Origin: Paenilisteria riparia FSL S10-1204
GTDB taxonomy: Bacteria > Bacillota > Bacilli > Lactobacillales > Listeriaceae
Reading direction: 5' to 3'
NCBI RefSeq assembly: GCF_000525995.1
Contig: NZ_AODL01000011.1
Location: forward strand, 1 to 64,000
DNA: 64,000 nt
Under the pieces are notes generated by a model. It was not told the DNA's origin. It saw only the letters and a program-made list of their open reading frames with translations, and ran no database searches. Numbering within the stretch: the first letter of the stretch is position 1; each line of letters begins with the position of its first letter. Shown in pieces: positions 1 to 8,829 of the stretch. Both the position numbers and the translations under genes were made by a program.

Positions 1-5
1 CTTAA

Positions 6-23
6 TTTGGTAACGTTACCAAA
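6..23. promoter_or_regulatory. LacI-type operator, copy 1
   Basis: Perfect 18-bp palindrome TTTGGTAACGTTACCAAA with the central CG typical of LacI/GalR-family operators. The same core recurs at 92-113. The two copies flank a minus-strand promoter-like sequence (TTGACT near 82-87), so they probably control a divergent operon beyond the left edge of the window. Binding by the adjacent LacI-family protein is inferred from proximity. Confidence 0.75.
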
Positions 24-91
24 TTTATTTCTAGCTTGTTATCGCTTTCAACAATAGACTATCCCATTAAATAAAAAAAGTCAACATTTTT

Positions 92-113
92 TTTTTGGTA
101 ACGTTACCAAAAA
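92..113. promoter_or_regulatory. LacI-type operator, copy 2
   Basis: Perfect 22-bp palindrome sharing the core TTGGTAACGTTACCAA with the copy at 6-23. It lies about 60 bp upstream of the LacI-family gene, so autoregulation is likely. Centre-to-centre spacing of about 88 bp would allow looping between the two operators. Confidence 0.75.
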
Positions 114-173
114 CTTGTATCGTGTATCGAAATAATGTAGACTAGAGTTATCAATCCAAAAGGATGGAGATTT

Positions 174-1238
174 ATGAAAGAGAAAAATAACAATTCAAGA
201 AATTGCAAAGCTTAGCGGGGTCTCTGTTTCTACGGTATCACGAGTACTAAACAATAGTCCATCTGTTTCTAAAAGAAAAAAAGGAAACGTATTCAAGATG
301 TGATTGACCAGCACCAGTATACGCCTAGTGTGTTTGCGCGTGGTATGATTCATCGACAAACTAAAAATATTGGCGTTATTTTACCAGATATTTCGAATCC
401 ATATTTCGTATCATTAGTTGCGGAAATTCAAAAATGTGCCTTGGAGCAATTTTATTCTACGATTGTTTTTAACACGTTACTTGCAGGGCCAGAAAGTGAT
501 AAGACGAAACATCATTTGACGGAAGAGGATTATTTGCGGATTGTTTTAGAGAAGCAGGTAGACGGTGTTCTTGTTCTTGGTGGTGAGATTGATAAGGAAG
601 TTTTGTCCGAGTCTTACGTTACCGCTTTGAACCAACTGCATAAACAAGTTCCTGTGCTCGTTATCGGGAGCAAACGGGAAGAACTGGACTGTCTTTTTGT
701 AGAACGTGATTTAAAAAAGGGTGTCACGACACTGGTTACGCATTTGACAGCGTTAGGACATCACAATATTGGCTTTATCGGCGGAGAGCGGGGGGTCAAA
801 ATTACAACATCACGTGTGGACGCTTTTCGCAGTGCGTTAAATCATTTTTCGCACCCAGTTCGAAAAGAGTGGATTGAGTTGACGGATTATTATGTGCCTG
901 CGGGTTATGAAGCATTGATGCGGCTTGTCGAGCGCTCATCAGAAGATTTGCCGACAGCGCTGGTTGCGATTAATGATAGTGTTGCGATTGGCGCGATTCG
1001 GGCGATGAAAGACAAAGGGATTCGCTGCCCAGAAGATATCGCGATTGTGAGTTGTGACCAGTTTTTAAATAGTGATTTTCAAATTCCACGGTTAACGACG
1101 ATTGATCAGCATAATGAATACTTGGGTAAAATTGCAGTCCTGCAGTTAATTACTGCGATGAACGGAGATTACGAACAAACTGTTATCAAGCATCAGCCTG
1201 AACTTATTGTCCGAGAATCTTGCGGTGCTACTAATTAA
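174..1238 (+). pseudogene. LacI-family transcriptional regulator, frameshifted twice near the N-terminus
   Basis: DNA-binding repressor that would bind the two palindromes upstream and respond to a sugar-type ligand. The start is ATG 174 after an AAGGATGGAG ribosome binding site. The N-terminal helix-turn-helix (ITIQEIAKLSGVSVSTVSRV, then LNN) is readable but sits in a different frame from its start codon and from the ligand domain. One base too many in the A5 run at 183-187 and one too few in the A7 run at 276-282 explain both shifts; repaired length is 354 aa. The ligand-binding domain (GVILPDISNPYF, IGFIGGERG, ALVAINDSVAIGA) is intact. Both indels are in A runs, so sequence error is as likely as true inactivation. 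The effector is unknown. Confidence 0.85.
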
Positions 1239-1249
1239 AAGAGGAGTTT

Positions 1250-2062
1250 ATGATAGTGGAAAAATACTTGATTTGCACAGATATAGACGGCACGCTAATA
1301 ACGAAAGACCAACAAGTACCTCCAAAAACGTTGGCATTGTTGCAAAAGCTTATTTCACAAGGACATCACTTTGCCGTTTCTACAGGAAGAATGTTTCAAA
1401 GCGCTAATAAATTCGCAAAAATGGTCGATGAAAAAGGTAGTGTCATTTGTTCGAATGGGTCGATTGTGAATGTGGAGGGGGAGGTTCTGTTTCGAGATGG
1501 TTTGAGTCCAGTTAGCATTCTTGCTGTGTTTGAGATATGTGTGTCTCATAAAATGCCATTGTTCTTTTTCTCGGAGAATACCGTTTTTTATACGATGCGA
1601 CCACCTGCCTATATTGCAGATGAGGCGGAGCAGGGACGAGTGAACGGCACGACATTAGTTCATTTAAAGTCTAAAGAAGATGTGGTACGTCACCAAGATG
1701 CTATTATTAACGCGATTACGATTGAAGAGGAAGCTCCAGAGAAGTTGGAAACGGTTCGGAAGGCGCTTCAAGAGGTGGAAGGCGTTAGAACATTGTCTTC
1801 TCATTTCAACAATATTGAAATTTTGCCAACAGGTGTGGATAAAGAGCATGCTGTAGAGCGGTTACGGCAACATTTGGATGTGAAGCTTGAGCATGTCATT
1901 GCATTTGGAGACGGCGAAAATGATTTGCAAATGCTTCGTTATGCGGGGATGGGAGTTGCAATGGGAAACGCTGCTGATTTTGTGAAAGACCATGCGTCTT
2001 ATGTTACAGCTTCGAATGAAGAAGAAGGAATTTATGAATTTTTAAAAGCACATATTTGTTAA
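1250..2062 (+). CDS. Cof-type HAD-superfamily hydrolase
   Basis: Cytosolic phosphatase of the HAD IIB (Cof) class, which usually acts on sugar phosphates or FMN-like substrates. Visible motifs are DIDGTL (residues 11-16, nucleophile Asp11), STGR (motif II) and GDGENDLQM near the C-terminus (motif IV); 270 aa is the usual family length. It lies 11 bp after the LacI-family gene and is probably cotranscribed with it. The ATG at 1250 is only 3 nt after GAGGAG, so GTG at 1256 (9 nt spacing) is a reasonable alternative start. The substrate cannot be read from the sequence. Confidence 0.9.
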   Translation: MIVEKYLICTDIDGTLITKDQQVPPKTLALLQKLISQGHHFAVSTGRMFQSANKFAKMVDEKGSVICSNGSIVNVEGEVLFRDGLSPVSILAVFEICVSHKMPLFFFSENTVFYTMRPPAYIADEAEQGRVNGTTLVHLKSKEDVVRHQDAIINAITIEEEAPEKLETVRKALQEVEGVRTLSSHFNNIEILPTGVDKEHAVERLRQHLDVKLEHVIAFGDGENDLQMLRYAGMGVAMGNAADFVKDHASYVTASNEEEGIYEFLKAHIC

Positions 2063-2065
2063 GTA

Positions 2066-2106
2066 AAAAAGATTTCCTGATAGCGACGGGGAATCTTTTT
2101 TTATTT
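2066..2106 (+). terminator. Rho-independent terminator after HAD hydrolase
   Basis: Hairpin AAAGATTTCC / GGGGAATCTTT (with a G.U pair) followed by a T-rich tail, starting 4 nt after the HAD stop codon. Confidence 0.8.
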
Positions 2107-2278
2107 AGGAAGGTATCACAGAACTGTGAATATCATCATAAAATTTTTCTGGATGGAAAATAATGATTGTGAGATTTAATAGGTGTTAAGAATTTTTTAA
2201 TAGCCAGCTTATTTGGAATTTATATCTAGGAGATATGATTGAGTTAGTAACAATTTCGAATAAAAAGGAGATTTTAAA

Positions 2279-4525
2279 ATGAGACAATCAAAAAAAGCTT
2301 TATCTACTTTGTTAATTGCGACGACGATTATTGCAGGGGTGGCTCCACAGGTTGCGCCGGTCGGTGTAGTGGCTACGGAACAAGGTGTGAACGCCGTGGC
2401 AGAAATTATGGAAGTGCGGGCTTTGAACGCGATGACTTTACAAATTAAGTTCGGTGGGACATTGCCGGCAGCGGATGTTGCGGATGCGAATTTGGATACG
2501 ATTAAGGGACATTTTCAGTTTAGTAATGGATTGCAAATTGTGAATGTGCCACGTTTGAAGTCGGGTTCGACGGATACGTATATTGTGCCTGTGACGGTGC
2601 AAACGCCAGGGGCGGCTTACACGATGCGTTATAAAGGCGGCGCGGCGCAAAATTTTACTGGTAGTGGAGAAAGGTTAGCGATTCGTGATACGAGACAGGT
2701 TGAGGCGGATACGTTTGAATTAGAGTCGTTCCAAGCGGATGGCGTGGTGGATTATGCGAATATTATTGCGGCTTATGCTGGTGGACGCGGAGATCAGGCG
2801 TTTGTGGTGGATGATGAGAATCGTGATGTGAATGGGACGCAGTTTCAAGTGATTTCGTCATTGCGGGATCGGAGCGTGACGGTGACGGGGAGTAATGGGG
2901 AAACGTTTACGGCGAATTATGTGCCATTTACGCAAGCATCAGATCGTCGTCAAGCGCCAAAATTCCGATTGCCTGCTGGAAAGGTGCTAGTTCCGGGTGT
3001 GGCGTATTCAGTGTCGTCGAATTGGACGGATATTCGAAATGCCACTTTTACGGCGCGTGCGATGGAGCGTTTGAACATTGCTTCGGCGGAATTTGTGGAT
3101 GCGAAGTCATTTAAATTAACGCTAGATGCTGATCCTGGGATGGACTTGTTGGCTGGACGCAGTGTTGTTTTGAAAGGATCGGATGGCAGTGAGTTGACGG
3201 CGAATTATCGTTATTCTTCACGCCAAGGTGCGACGGGAACGTTTGATGTTGCTGTTGGCAGTTTGAATGAGAACATTTCTTATGAGATTTTACCGCAAAA
3301 TAGTTGGGCGAAACCGACGAGCGTGACGCTTGGTGATGCGAAACAAGCAGCATACAAAATTGAATCATTAAACGCGATGACATTACAAATTACGTTCCCT
3401 GAAGCGTTGCCTGCTGATGAAGTTGCAGATAGTAATTTGGATACCATTAAATCTAATTTTGTTTTTAGCAACGGTTTGAGTATCGTGAATGTGCCTCGTT
3501 TGAAATCGGGTTCTAAGAGCACGTATATTGTGCCTGTGACGGTGCAACAACCTGGGCAGACGTATACGCTAAGTTATAAAGGAGCAAACGCTGAAACATT
3601 TGTGGGTAGCGATAAGAAAATCAATATTCGTGATTCTAAGCAAGTGACGAACGATACATTTGAACTAGAGTCGTTCCAAGCAGATGGCGTAGTAGATTAT
3701 GCGAATATTATTGCGGCTTATGCTGGCGGGCGCGGGGATCAGGCTTTCATTGTTGATGATGAGAATCGCGATGTTAATGGGAAACAATATCAAGTTATTT
3801 CTTCCTTACGCGATCGTAGTGTGACACTGACAGGTAGCAACGGCGATGTCATCAAGGCAAATTATGTGCCATTCACACAAGCTTCCGACCGTCGCCAAGC
3901 ACCGAAATTCCGCCTCCCTGTGGGCAAAAAACTAAAATCTGGCGTAACATATACTGTAACATCTGATTGGGCAACTGTTGCCAATGCTAGTTTTACGGCC
4001 AAAGAAATAGCTCCTTTAGTCATTTCTAAGGCAACACCAATAGACGCGAAATCTTTCGAGTTAACATTAGATGCCGATCCGACAATGGACTTGTTTGCTG
4101 GGCGTCAAGTTGAACTTCAAGGTTCAGATGGGACGAAACTTACAGCCCAATATCGTTATTCTTCACGTCAAGGCGCGACAGGCATTTTTGACCTTGTAAG
4201 TGGCGAGATTAATGCCGACGTTGTATACACGATTGTGCCGCTAAGTGACTGGGCTACAGCGAATAAAATTACGTTAGGTGAAGTTAAAATAGCACCAACT
4301 CCAGAAAAACCAAGTGTGTCAGGTACCAATACTAATAAGGCGTCAGTAGATAAACCAAGCGTTTCAGTTAAGACATCGACAGACAAACCAAAAGCTAGCC
4401 AATCAACTAGTCAAAAAGATTTGCCGAAAACAGGAGATAAGGCGCCTATCGTTCCAGTGACTGCAGGATTAGGAGCGATTATTGCAGGAACCTATCTACT
4501 ATTGAAACGTAAATTATTTAAATAA
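2279..4525 (+). CDS. LPXTG-anchored surface protein with two long internal repeats
   Basis: Sortase-anchored wall protein, 748 aa. It has a signal peptide (hydrophobic stretch at residues 10-30) and LPKTGD at 715-720, followed by a hydrophobic segment and the basic tail KRKLFK. The mature part is two repeats of about 310 residues (about 46-355 and 361-673), each containing NAMTLQI, NVPRLKSGS, ELESFQADGVVDYANIIAAY and RYSSRQGATG blocks. Both copies carry RGD (170-172 and 485-487) in AYAGGRGDQAF. A Ser/Thr/Lys/Pro linker precedes the anchor. The start is ATG 2279 after AAGGAG. The first repeat uses mostly G- or T-ending codons and the second mostly A- or C-ending ones, so the copies are not a recent duplication. 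No recognised ligand-binding domain; an adhesin role is inference. Confidence 0.85.
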   Translation: MRQSKKALSTLLIATTIIAGVAPQVAPVGVVATEQGVNAVAEIMEVRALNAMTLQIKFGGTLPAADVADANLDTIKGHFQFSNGLQIVNVPRLKSGSTDTYIVPVTVQTPGAAYTMRYKGGAAQNFTGSGERLAIRDTRQVEADTFELESFQADGVVDYANIIAAYAGGRGDQAFVVDDENRDVNGTQFQVISSLRDRSVTVTGSNGETFTANYVPFTQASDRRQAPKFRLPAGKVLVPGVAYSVSSNWTDIRNATFTARAMERLNIASAEFVDAKSFKLTLDADPGMDLLAGRSVVLKGSDGSELTANYRYSSRQGATGTFDVAVGSLNENISYEILPQNSWAKPTSVTLGDAKQAAYKIESLNAMTLQITFPEALPADEVADSNLDTIKSNFVFSNGLSIVNVPRLKSGSKSTYIVPVTVQQPGQTYTLSYKGANAETFVGSDKKINIRDSKQVTNDTFELESFQADGVVDYANIIAAYAGGRGDQAFIVDDENRDVNGKQYQVISSLRDRSVTLTGSNGDVIKANYVPFTQASDRRQAPKFRLPVGKKLKSGVTYTVTSDWATVANASFTAKEIAPLVISKATPIDAKSFELTLDADPTMDLFAGRQVELQGSDGTKLTAQYRYSSRQGATGIFDLVSGEINADVVYTIVPLSDWATANKITLGEVKIAPTPEKPSVSGTNTNKASVDKPSVSVKTSTDKPKASQSTSQKDLPKTGDKAPIVPVTAGLGAIIAGTYLLLKRKLFK

Positions 4526-4592
4526 ATGAAGTATATAGTGAAGTTGAAATCCAACTAATCCAACTAATTATTTGCCATAATGAATACGAAAA

Positions 4593-4618
4593 GAAGGTTG
4601 TGCGTCAACACAACCTTC
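4593..4618 (-). terminator. Hairpin, likely terminator of the minus-strand toxin transcript
   Basis: Perfect 10-bp stem GAAGGTTGTG / CACAACCTTC with a 6-nt loop. Read on the minus strand it is followed by TTTTCG, so it fits the end of a transcript from the small toxin-like ORF at 4698-4784. On the plus strand there is no T tail. Confidence 0.55.
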
Positions 4619-4661
4619 CAGTCAGAGCCGTCTGGGATGGTAGCTGAATAATAACAAGTTA

Positions 4662-4710
4662 AGAGATAACCGTTACTTTGGGCTAAAGTAGGAACGGTTA
4701 TCTCTTTTTG
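4662..4710 (+). terminator. Strong plus-strand terminator overlapping the toxin 3' end
   Basis: 13-bp perfect stem AGAGATAACCGTT / AACGGTTATCTCT with an inner ACTTT/AAAGT extension and a TTTTG tail. It could end the LPXTG transcript, or a separate antisense RNA whose 3' end would overlap the last codons of the minus-strand toxin ORF. Confidence 0.75.
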
Positions 4711-4784
4711 TCTTTGTCTCGATCAATATAAAGAACTAGCATTGCAAAAGAAATTGCTAATGTCAGTGCTTCGTATATGCTCAT
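4698..4784 (-). CDS. Putative holin-like type I toxin, 28 aa
   Basis: Short ORF encoding MSIYEALTLAISFAMLVLYI followed by DRDKDKKR. It has the layout of the Hol_Tox/TxpA-BsrG-like toxins: an N-terminal (S)xYEALxLxISF block, one short membrane helix and a charged Lys/Arg/Asp tail. The convergent plus-strand terminator at 4662-4710 overlaps its 3' end, as expected if an antisense RNA antitoxin reads in from the left. No clear Shine-Dalgarno is visible, which weakens the call. Identification rests on the motif and gene architecture only. Confidence 0.6.
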   Translation of the reverse strand: MSIYEALTLAISFAMLVLYIDRDKDKKR

Positions 4785-4843
4785 CTATATGTATATATTT
4801 CACAAAAAAGTCTAATATCGTTTAAAAAGAACGATTAAGGGGT

Positions 4844-4886
4844 TAAAAAGAGCCGCTAGCTGATATAACAATCAAATAGCGGCTTC
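4844..4886 (-). terminator. Terminator after the SdrD-like secreted protein
   Basis: On the minus strand, stem GCCGCTA / TAGCGGC followed by TTTTT, 10 nt beyond the stop codon at 4896. Confidence 0.75.
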
Positions 4887-4895
4887 TATTATTTA

Positions 4896-6386
4896 TTATG
4901 GTAGTAATGGAATGTTTTGCGTGATTTGTTGGATGGGACTGTTAGAGTCGAAAGTGTACGCGCCGACTAAGCGAAGTCCTTGTAGTGCTGGTGGAACAAC
5001 TCCTGTATATACTGGGCTGTATCCATTTTTTCCATCGATGCCAATGTAAATTGTTTTATCAAATGCTAACTTATCTAATGTAAATTTAGTAGTTAATGAA
5101 GATGTTGTTACCGATTGAATGACGTTACCAAAGGGGTCATATGCTGTAACAGTTGTTGCTTTACCGAACTCTAATAGGTCTTTCTTTCCATTCTTGTTCT
5201 TATCTACAAACAAGTCCCCAGTAATTACTGGAAGTTTGCGGATGCCGAATGGAAAGTCATTTGTTTTTGTGAATTTCAAAGCTGTTAAGTCATAGGAATT
5301 ACCCCAGATGTCTACTTTTGCAAAGCGCATAGAGGGGATATTATTTAGTACGTTAACGATTGACTTTGCTTGTCCTAGCGCGGTATTCACGGAAGTTCCA
5401 GTTTCTTCGCCCAGATATTTGTCTACATCTACTTGTTCTATCGCGTTAATTGCTTTGGGTAGGAATGCTGCTAATGCTTTAATGTAGTCGTTATTAGGTG
5501 TTGTAGAAATATCGCCAGTGTTTAGCAATTCTGGATTATCTAAAATTCCTTGGATGTCACCGCCAGAGATGATGTCAATAAGCGCAGTTACTTTATTTAA
5601 GTTACCAAGTAAGTCACCAACTGTTAGGTTAAATGGTGAGCGAACCATAACATATAAACCTGGATCAACATTAGGCATCATAATCGCTGCGTTACTAGCA
5701 CTTGTTCTAAACAAAATAGCATCTTCAATATCTAAACTTCCGCCAAGTGCGCTAAGAATCTTAGAATTTAAATCAAGATTAGCCAGACGACCGCTCGAAA
5801 TTAAATCTTGTGTTTTCTCTAAGTTGATGAAAATCATTGTTTTGCCATTTACGATGGACTCGTTGCTGTCTTTAACGCCATTACCATTCAAATCTTCAAA
5901 AGTTGTCATCGTTAGGTTCGTTGTTTTCTTTGTTGCTAAGTCAGCCCAAGTGACGATGTTTATAGTATTAATAGAAACTGCGACAATTCCAGGAATTTGT
6001 TTTCCTGCTGCATCTTTCGCAGAGTTAGCTTGGATGACTGGTTTAGTTGTTGTTTCTGTTCCATATTTCAGGAAGTAGTCCCCTTTGACTAGTTTCGTGA
6101 AATTGTAAACACCTGCTGCATTTGTTTTTGCGGTTGCGACAATGTTTGTGCCTGATTGTGCATCAGCTAATGTTTTGTGAAGTGTGACTGTCATGTTGTT
6201 AAGTGGTAAATCTAGGTTGCGTAATTCCATGATGCCGTTACCGTTTGTGTCTGCGTAAATTGTTCCAGAAATCGTATAAATAGCTGGATTTAGAATACTT
6301 GCGTTTGCTGCTGGCGCGAAAGATGCGAAAAGAATTGCAAAAATCATCGCAAAAACAGCGATTTGCTTGCTAAAAAAGCGTGTCAT
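4896..6386 (-). CDS. Secreted SdrD B-like repeat protein
   Basis: Exported protein of 496 aa with an N-terminal signal peptide (MTRFFSKQIAVFAMIFAILF, cleavage probably near ANA). Three B-like modules are recognisable: GTIYADTNGNGIMELRN near the N-terminus, FEDLNGNGVKDSNES in the middle and GDLFVDKNKNGKKDLLEFGK near the C-terminus. Each has the D-x-N-x-N-G calcium-binding-like loop of Staphylococcus SdrD/Cna-B folds. No LPXTG motif or membrane anchor is present, so it is either released or held non-covalently. The start is ATG at 6386 with AAAAGGGGGAA upstream; a longer in-frame TTG at 6416 would bury that RBS. The function is unknown; a surface or matrix role is inference. Confidence 0.8.
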   Translation of the reverse strand: MTRFFSKQIAVFAMIFAILFASFAPAANASILNPAIYTISGTIYADTNGNGIMELRNLDLPLNNMTVTLHKTLADAQSGTNIVATAKTNAAGVYNFTKLVKGDYFLKYGTETTTKPVIQANSAKDAAGKQIPGIVAVSINTINIVTWADLATKKTTNLTMTTFEDLNGNGVKDSNESIVNGKTMIFINLEKTQDLISSGRLANLDLNSKILSALGGSLDIEDAILFRTSASNAAIMMPNVDPGLYVMVRSPFNLTVGDLLGNLNKVTALIDIISGGDIQGILDNPELLNTGDISTTPNNDYIKALAAFLPKAINAIEQVDVDKYLGEETGTSVNTALGQAKSIVNVLNNIPSMRFAKVDIWGNSYDLTALKFTKTNDFPFGIRKLPVITGDLFVDKNKNGKKDLLEFGKATTVTAYDPFGNVIQSVTTSSLTTKFTLDKLAFDKTIYIGIDGKNGYSPVYTGVVPPALQGLRLVGAYTFDSNSPIQQITQNIPLLP

Positions 6387-6817
6387 TGTATTTCCCCCTT
6401 TTATTAAGTTATACAATTAGTCTATAGGTACGCCTGATAAAAGGCAATGGGGGTTAGAAAAGCGGCCTTTTTTTGAATTATTACATATGAATTTTGAGTG
6501 AAGAGTATTTTTTGTTACTTTTTATGTTAAATTAGTTTATAAATAGGCAGATTGTTAAAGATAAAACGTTTGTTGTTAATTTAACAGATAATTTTGTGAG
6601 AAATGATAATACTTCCTTTCACTTCTTCAATTTCGAGAATGAGCAAAACGGGTGCAATCTATCATGCAATTTAGAGCAAAAGATTCATAAATATTTCACA
6701 TTTTGACTTTTTTATACGGGATTGAATTCGAACACCTTCAAAAGAGTTATAATTGATAATTTGTTTTGATTCCCATCGAATATGTCATCGCTCCTGTGAC
6801 ATTTCATTTGTTTTTAT

Positions 6818-6831
6818 AGAAAGCGTTCTCA
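6818..6831 (+). promoter_or_regulatory. cre-like catabolite repression site
   Basis: AGAAAGCGTTCTCA matches the CcpA cre consensus (TGAAANCGNTNNCA type) with one mismatch at the first position. It lies immediately upstream of the TATAAT at 6834-6839 that precedes the PTS operon, so CcpA binding would repress it. Confidence 0.6.
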
Positions 6832-6833
6832 TT

Positions 6834-6839
6834 TATAAT
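6834..6839 (+). promoter_or_regulatory. -10 box of the PTS operon
   Basis: TATAAT 56 bp upstream of the EIIA start codon; the -35 region (T-rich, about 6811-6816) is weak, as is common for regulated PTS promoters. The rest of 6417-6810 is AT-rich, with no gene that I can support. Confidence 0.5.
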
Positions 6840-6894
6840 GGAACTTGTACAGGAAAAGGTTAGCGCTAAGAAAATAGAGCTTGGAGTGAATAGA

Positions 6895-7338
6895 ATGGAA
6901 ATTATGACGATGAATAGTATTAATGTGAATGTAAAAGGAACAACAAAATCAGAGGTTTTGCGAGAGTTTGCAGATATGGCATTTGCCAATGGAAAGGTGT
7001 CGGATGCTGCTGGTTTTTATCAAGATCTTTGTTTGCGGGAAGAGGAATCAACAACAGGCTTTGGCGGCGGTATTGCGATTCCACACGCGAAATCGGCTTT
7101 TGTAAATGAAGTTGGTGTTTTTGTGGGACGTGGAGAGAACGAAGTGGAGTGGGACGCGTTAGATGGTGCGCCGGTGCACTGCTGGATTTGCTTGCTTGTG
7201 CCTGAAACTGGTGGACAAGAACATTTGCGTTTGTTATCACAATTAAGTCGTAAGTTGATGGACCCAGAGTTCGTTGCGAAATTAAAAGAGGGATCAGAGC
7301 AAGACATTTTAACATTAGTTCAAGGCGTTATTTCATAA
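6895..7338 (+). CDS. PTS fructose-family EIIA component
   Basis: Cytosolic phosphocarrier of a sugar phosphotransferase system, 147 aa. It passes phosphate from HPr to EIIB. The active site is His64 in GGGIAIPHAKS, typical of the fructose/mannitol EIIA fold. I chose ATG 6895, which follows TTGGAG; an upstream in-frame ATG at 6838 overlaps the -10 box TATAAT and cannot be the translation start. First gene of a five-gene operon with EIIBC (18-bp gap), an M42 peptidase, a PLP C-S lyase and a PRD regulator. Confidence 0.9.
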   Translation: MEIMTMNSINVNVKGTTKSEVLREFADMAFANGKVSDAAGFYQDLCLREEESTTGFGGGIAIPHAKSAFVNEVGVFVGRGENEVEWDALDGAPVHCWICLLVPETGGQEHLRLLSQLSRKLMDPEFVAKLKEGSEQDILTLVQGVIS

Positions 7339-7356
7339 AAAAGGGAGCGAATAGAA

Positions 7357-8829
7357 TTGGCAGGTTTAAATATTGTTGCAATTACAAACTGTCCAGCGGG
7401 GATTGCCCACACGTATATGGTTGCAGAAGCACTAGAACGAAAAGCAGTTTCGCTTGGATACACGATTAAAGTAGAAACACAAGGCGCGAGTGGTGTTGAA
7501 AATCATTTAACACCAGCAGAAATTAAAGCGGCAGATTACGTTATTTTAGCGTTAGGACGGACAATTAGTGAGGAAGATCGGTTCCGTTTTGCCAATAAAA
7601 AAGTGGTGGAACTTAAGGTTTCAGAGGCTTTGAAGCAAATTGAAACGATTTATGATGATTTAGAAGGAAAAGCGACTGTCTTTACAGCAGAAAAAAATAT
7701 TAAAATGGGAAAACAAGAAGTACCTACTGGTAGCGTCATGAGTCATTTGATGGCTGGAGTTTCTGCAGCATTGCCATTCGTTATTGGTGGTGGTTTGCTC
7801 GTTGCTATCGCGAATATGTTAGTACAGTTCGGCATGCCATATGTCGATATGGCGAATGGTGACCCTTCATTCACGTGGGTTGTGGAAACAATCGGTTATT
7901 TAGGATTCAAGTTTATGATTCCAATTATGGGTGCCTATATTGCGAGTTCAATCGGGGATAAGCCTGCATTTGCTCCAGCCTTCCTAGTGACATATTTAGC
8001 GAATGATAACACGATGCTCGGCACAGAGTCGGGCGCTGGTTTCCTAGGCGCTGTCGTACTTGGTTTAGCAATCGGTTATTTCGTGAAATACTTCCGAAAA
8101 GTCAAGCTGGGCAAGGCGTTGCAACCATTACTTGGTTCAATGCTGATTCCGTTTGTGACGTTGTTTGTGTTTGGTATTTTGACATATTACGTGCTTGGTC
8201 CTGTGATGGGCGGCATGATGGACGGCATGTTGCATTTCTTGAACACGATTCCAACAGAAATGAAATTAGCAGCTGCGTTCTTAGTTGGCGCGATGTTGGC
8301 ATTTGACATGGGTGGACCAGTGAATAAAACGGCCTGGTTCTTCTGTTTCTCACTGCTTGACAAAGGAATTTATGATTGGTACGCGATTGTTGGGGTTGTG
8401 GCGTTAATGCCTCCAATGGCAGCGGGAATTTCGACATTTATTGCTCCAAAATTATTTACAAAACAAGAAAAAGGCGCGGCAATAAGTTCGATTATCGTTG
8501 GTTCCACAGTAGCAACAGAGCCCGCGATTCCATACGCGCTTGCTGCACCATTACCAATGATTACGGCGAATACGCTTAGTGGTGGTATCGCAGGGATGTT
8601 GACAATTATGTTTGGCGTGCAGCGACTAGCACCAGGAATTGGTATTTTTGACCCGTTGATTGGTCTAATGTCGCCGTGGTACTGGTTCTATCTTGTATTG
8701 GCATTTGGTTTAGCGCTTAATATTTTCTTGATTATCGTTTTGAAAACTTGGTGGATGAAACGGAAAGAGGCGAAACAAAAAAATGGAAATGAATTTACTG
8801 AAACAACTGGTGATGGCATCGGGGACTAG
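7357..8829 (+). CDS. PTS fructose-family EIIBC permease
   Basis: Membrane sugar transporter, 490 aa, that phosphorylates its substrate during uptake. An EIIB domain comes first (ITNCPAGIAHTYM, phospho-Cys12; about residues 1-105), then a multi-span EIIC domain (FVIGGGLLVA, FDMGGPVNKTAW, TEPAIPYAL). It starts with TTG 7357 behind AAGGGAG. The 3' end overlaps the next gene by 47 bp, which is unusually long. One more A in the A7 run just before 8783 would end this ORF a few codons later, with only a short overlap, so the C-terminal residues are uncertain. The substrate is not known. Confidence 0.9.
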   Translation: MAGLNIVAITNCPAGIAHTYMVAEALERKAVSLGYTIKVETQGASGVENHLTPAEIKAADYVILALGRTISEEDRFRFANKKVVELKVSEALKQIETIYDDLEGKATVFTAEKNIKMGKQEVPTGSVMSHLMAGVSAALPFVIGGGLLVAIANMLVQFGMPYVDMANGDPSFTWVVETIGYLGFKFMIPIMGAYIASSIGDKPAFAPAFLVTYLANDNTMLGTESGAGFLGAVVLGLAIGYFVKYFRKVKLGKALQPLLGSMLIPFVTLFVFGILTYYVLGPVMGGMMDGMLHFLNTIPTEMKLAAAFLVGAMLAFDMGGPVNKTAWFFCFSLLDKGIYDWYAIVGVVALMPPMAAGISTFIAPKLFTKQEKGAAISSIIVGSTVATEPAIPYALAAPLPMITANTLSGGIAGMLTIMFGVQRLAPGIGIFDPLIGLMSPWYWFYLVLAFGLALNIFLIIVLKTWWMKRKEAKQKNGNEFTETTGDGIGD

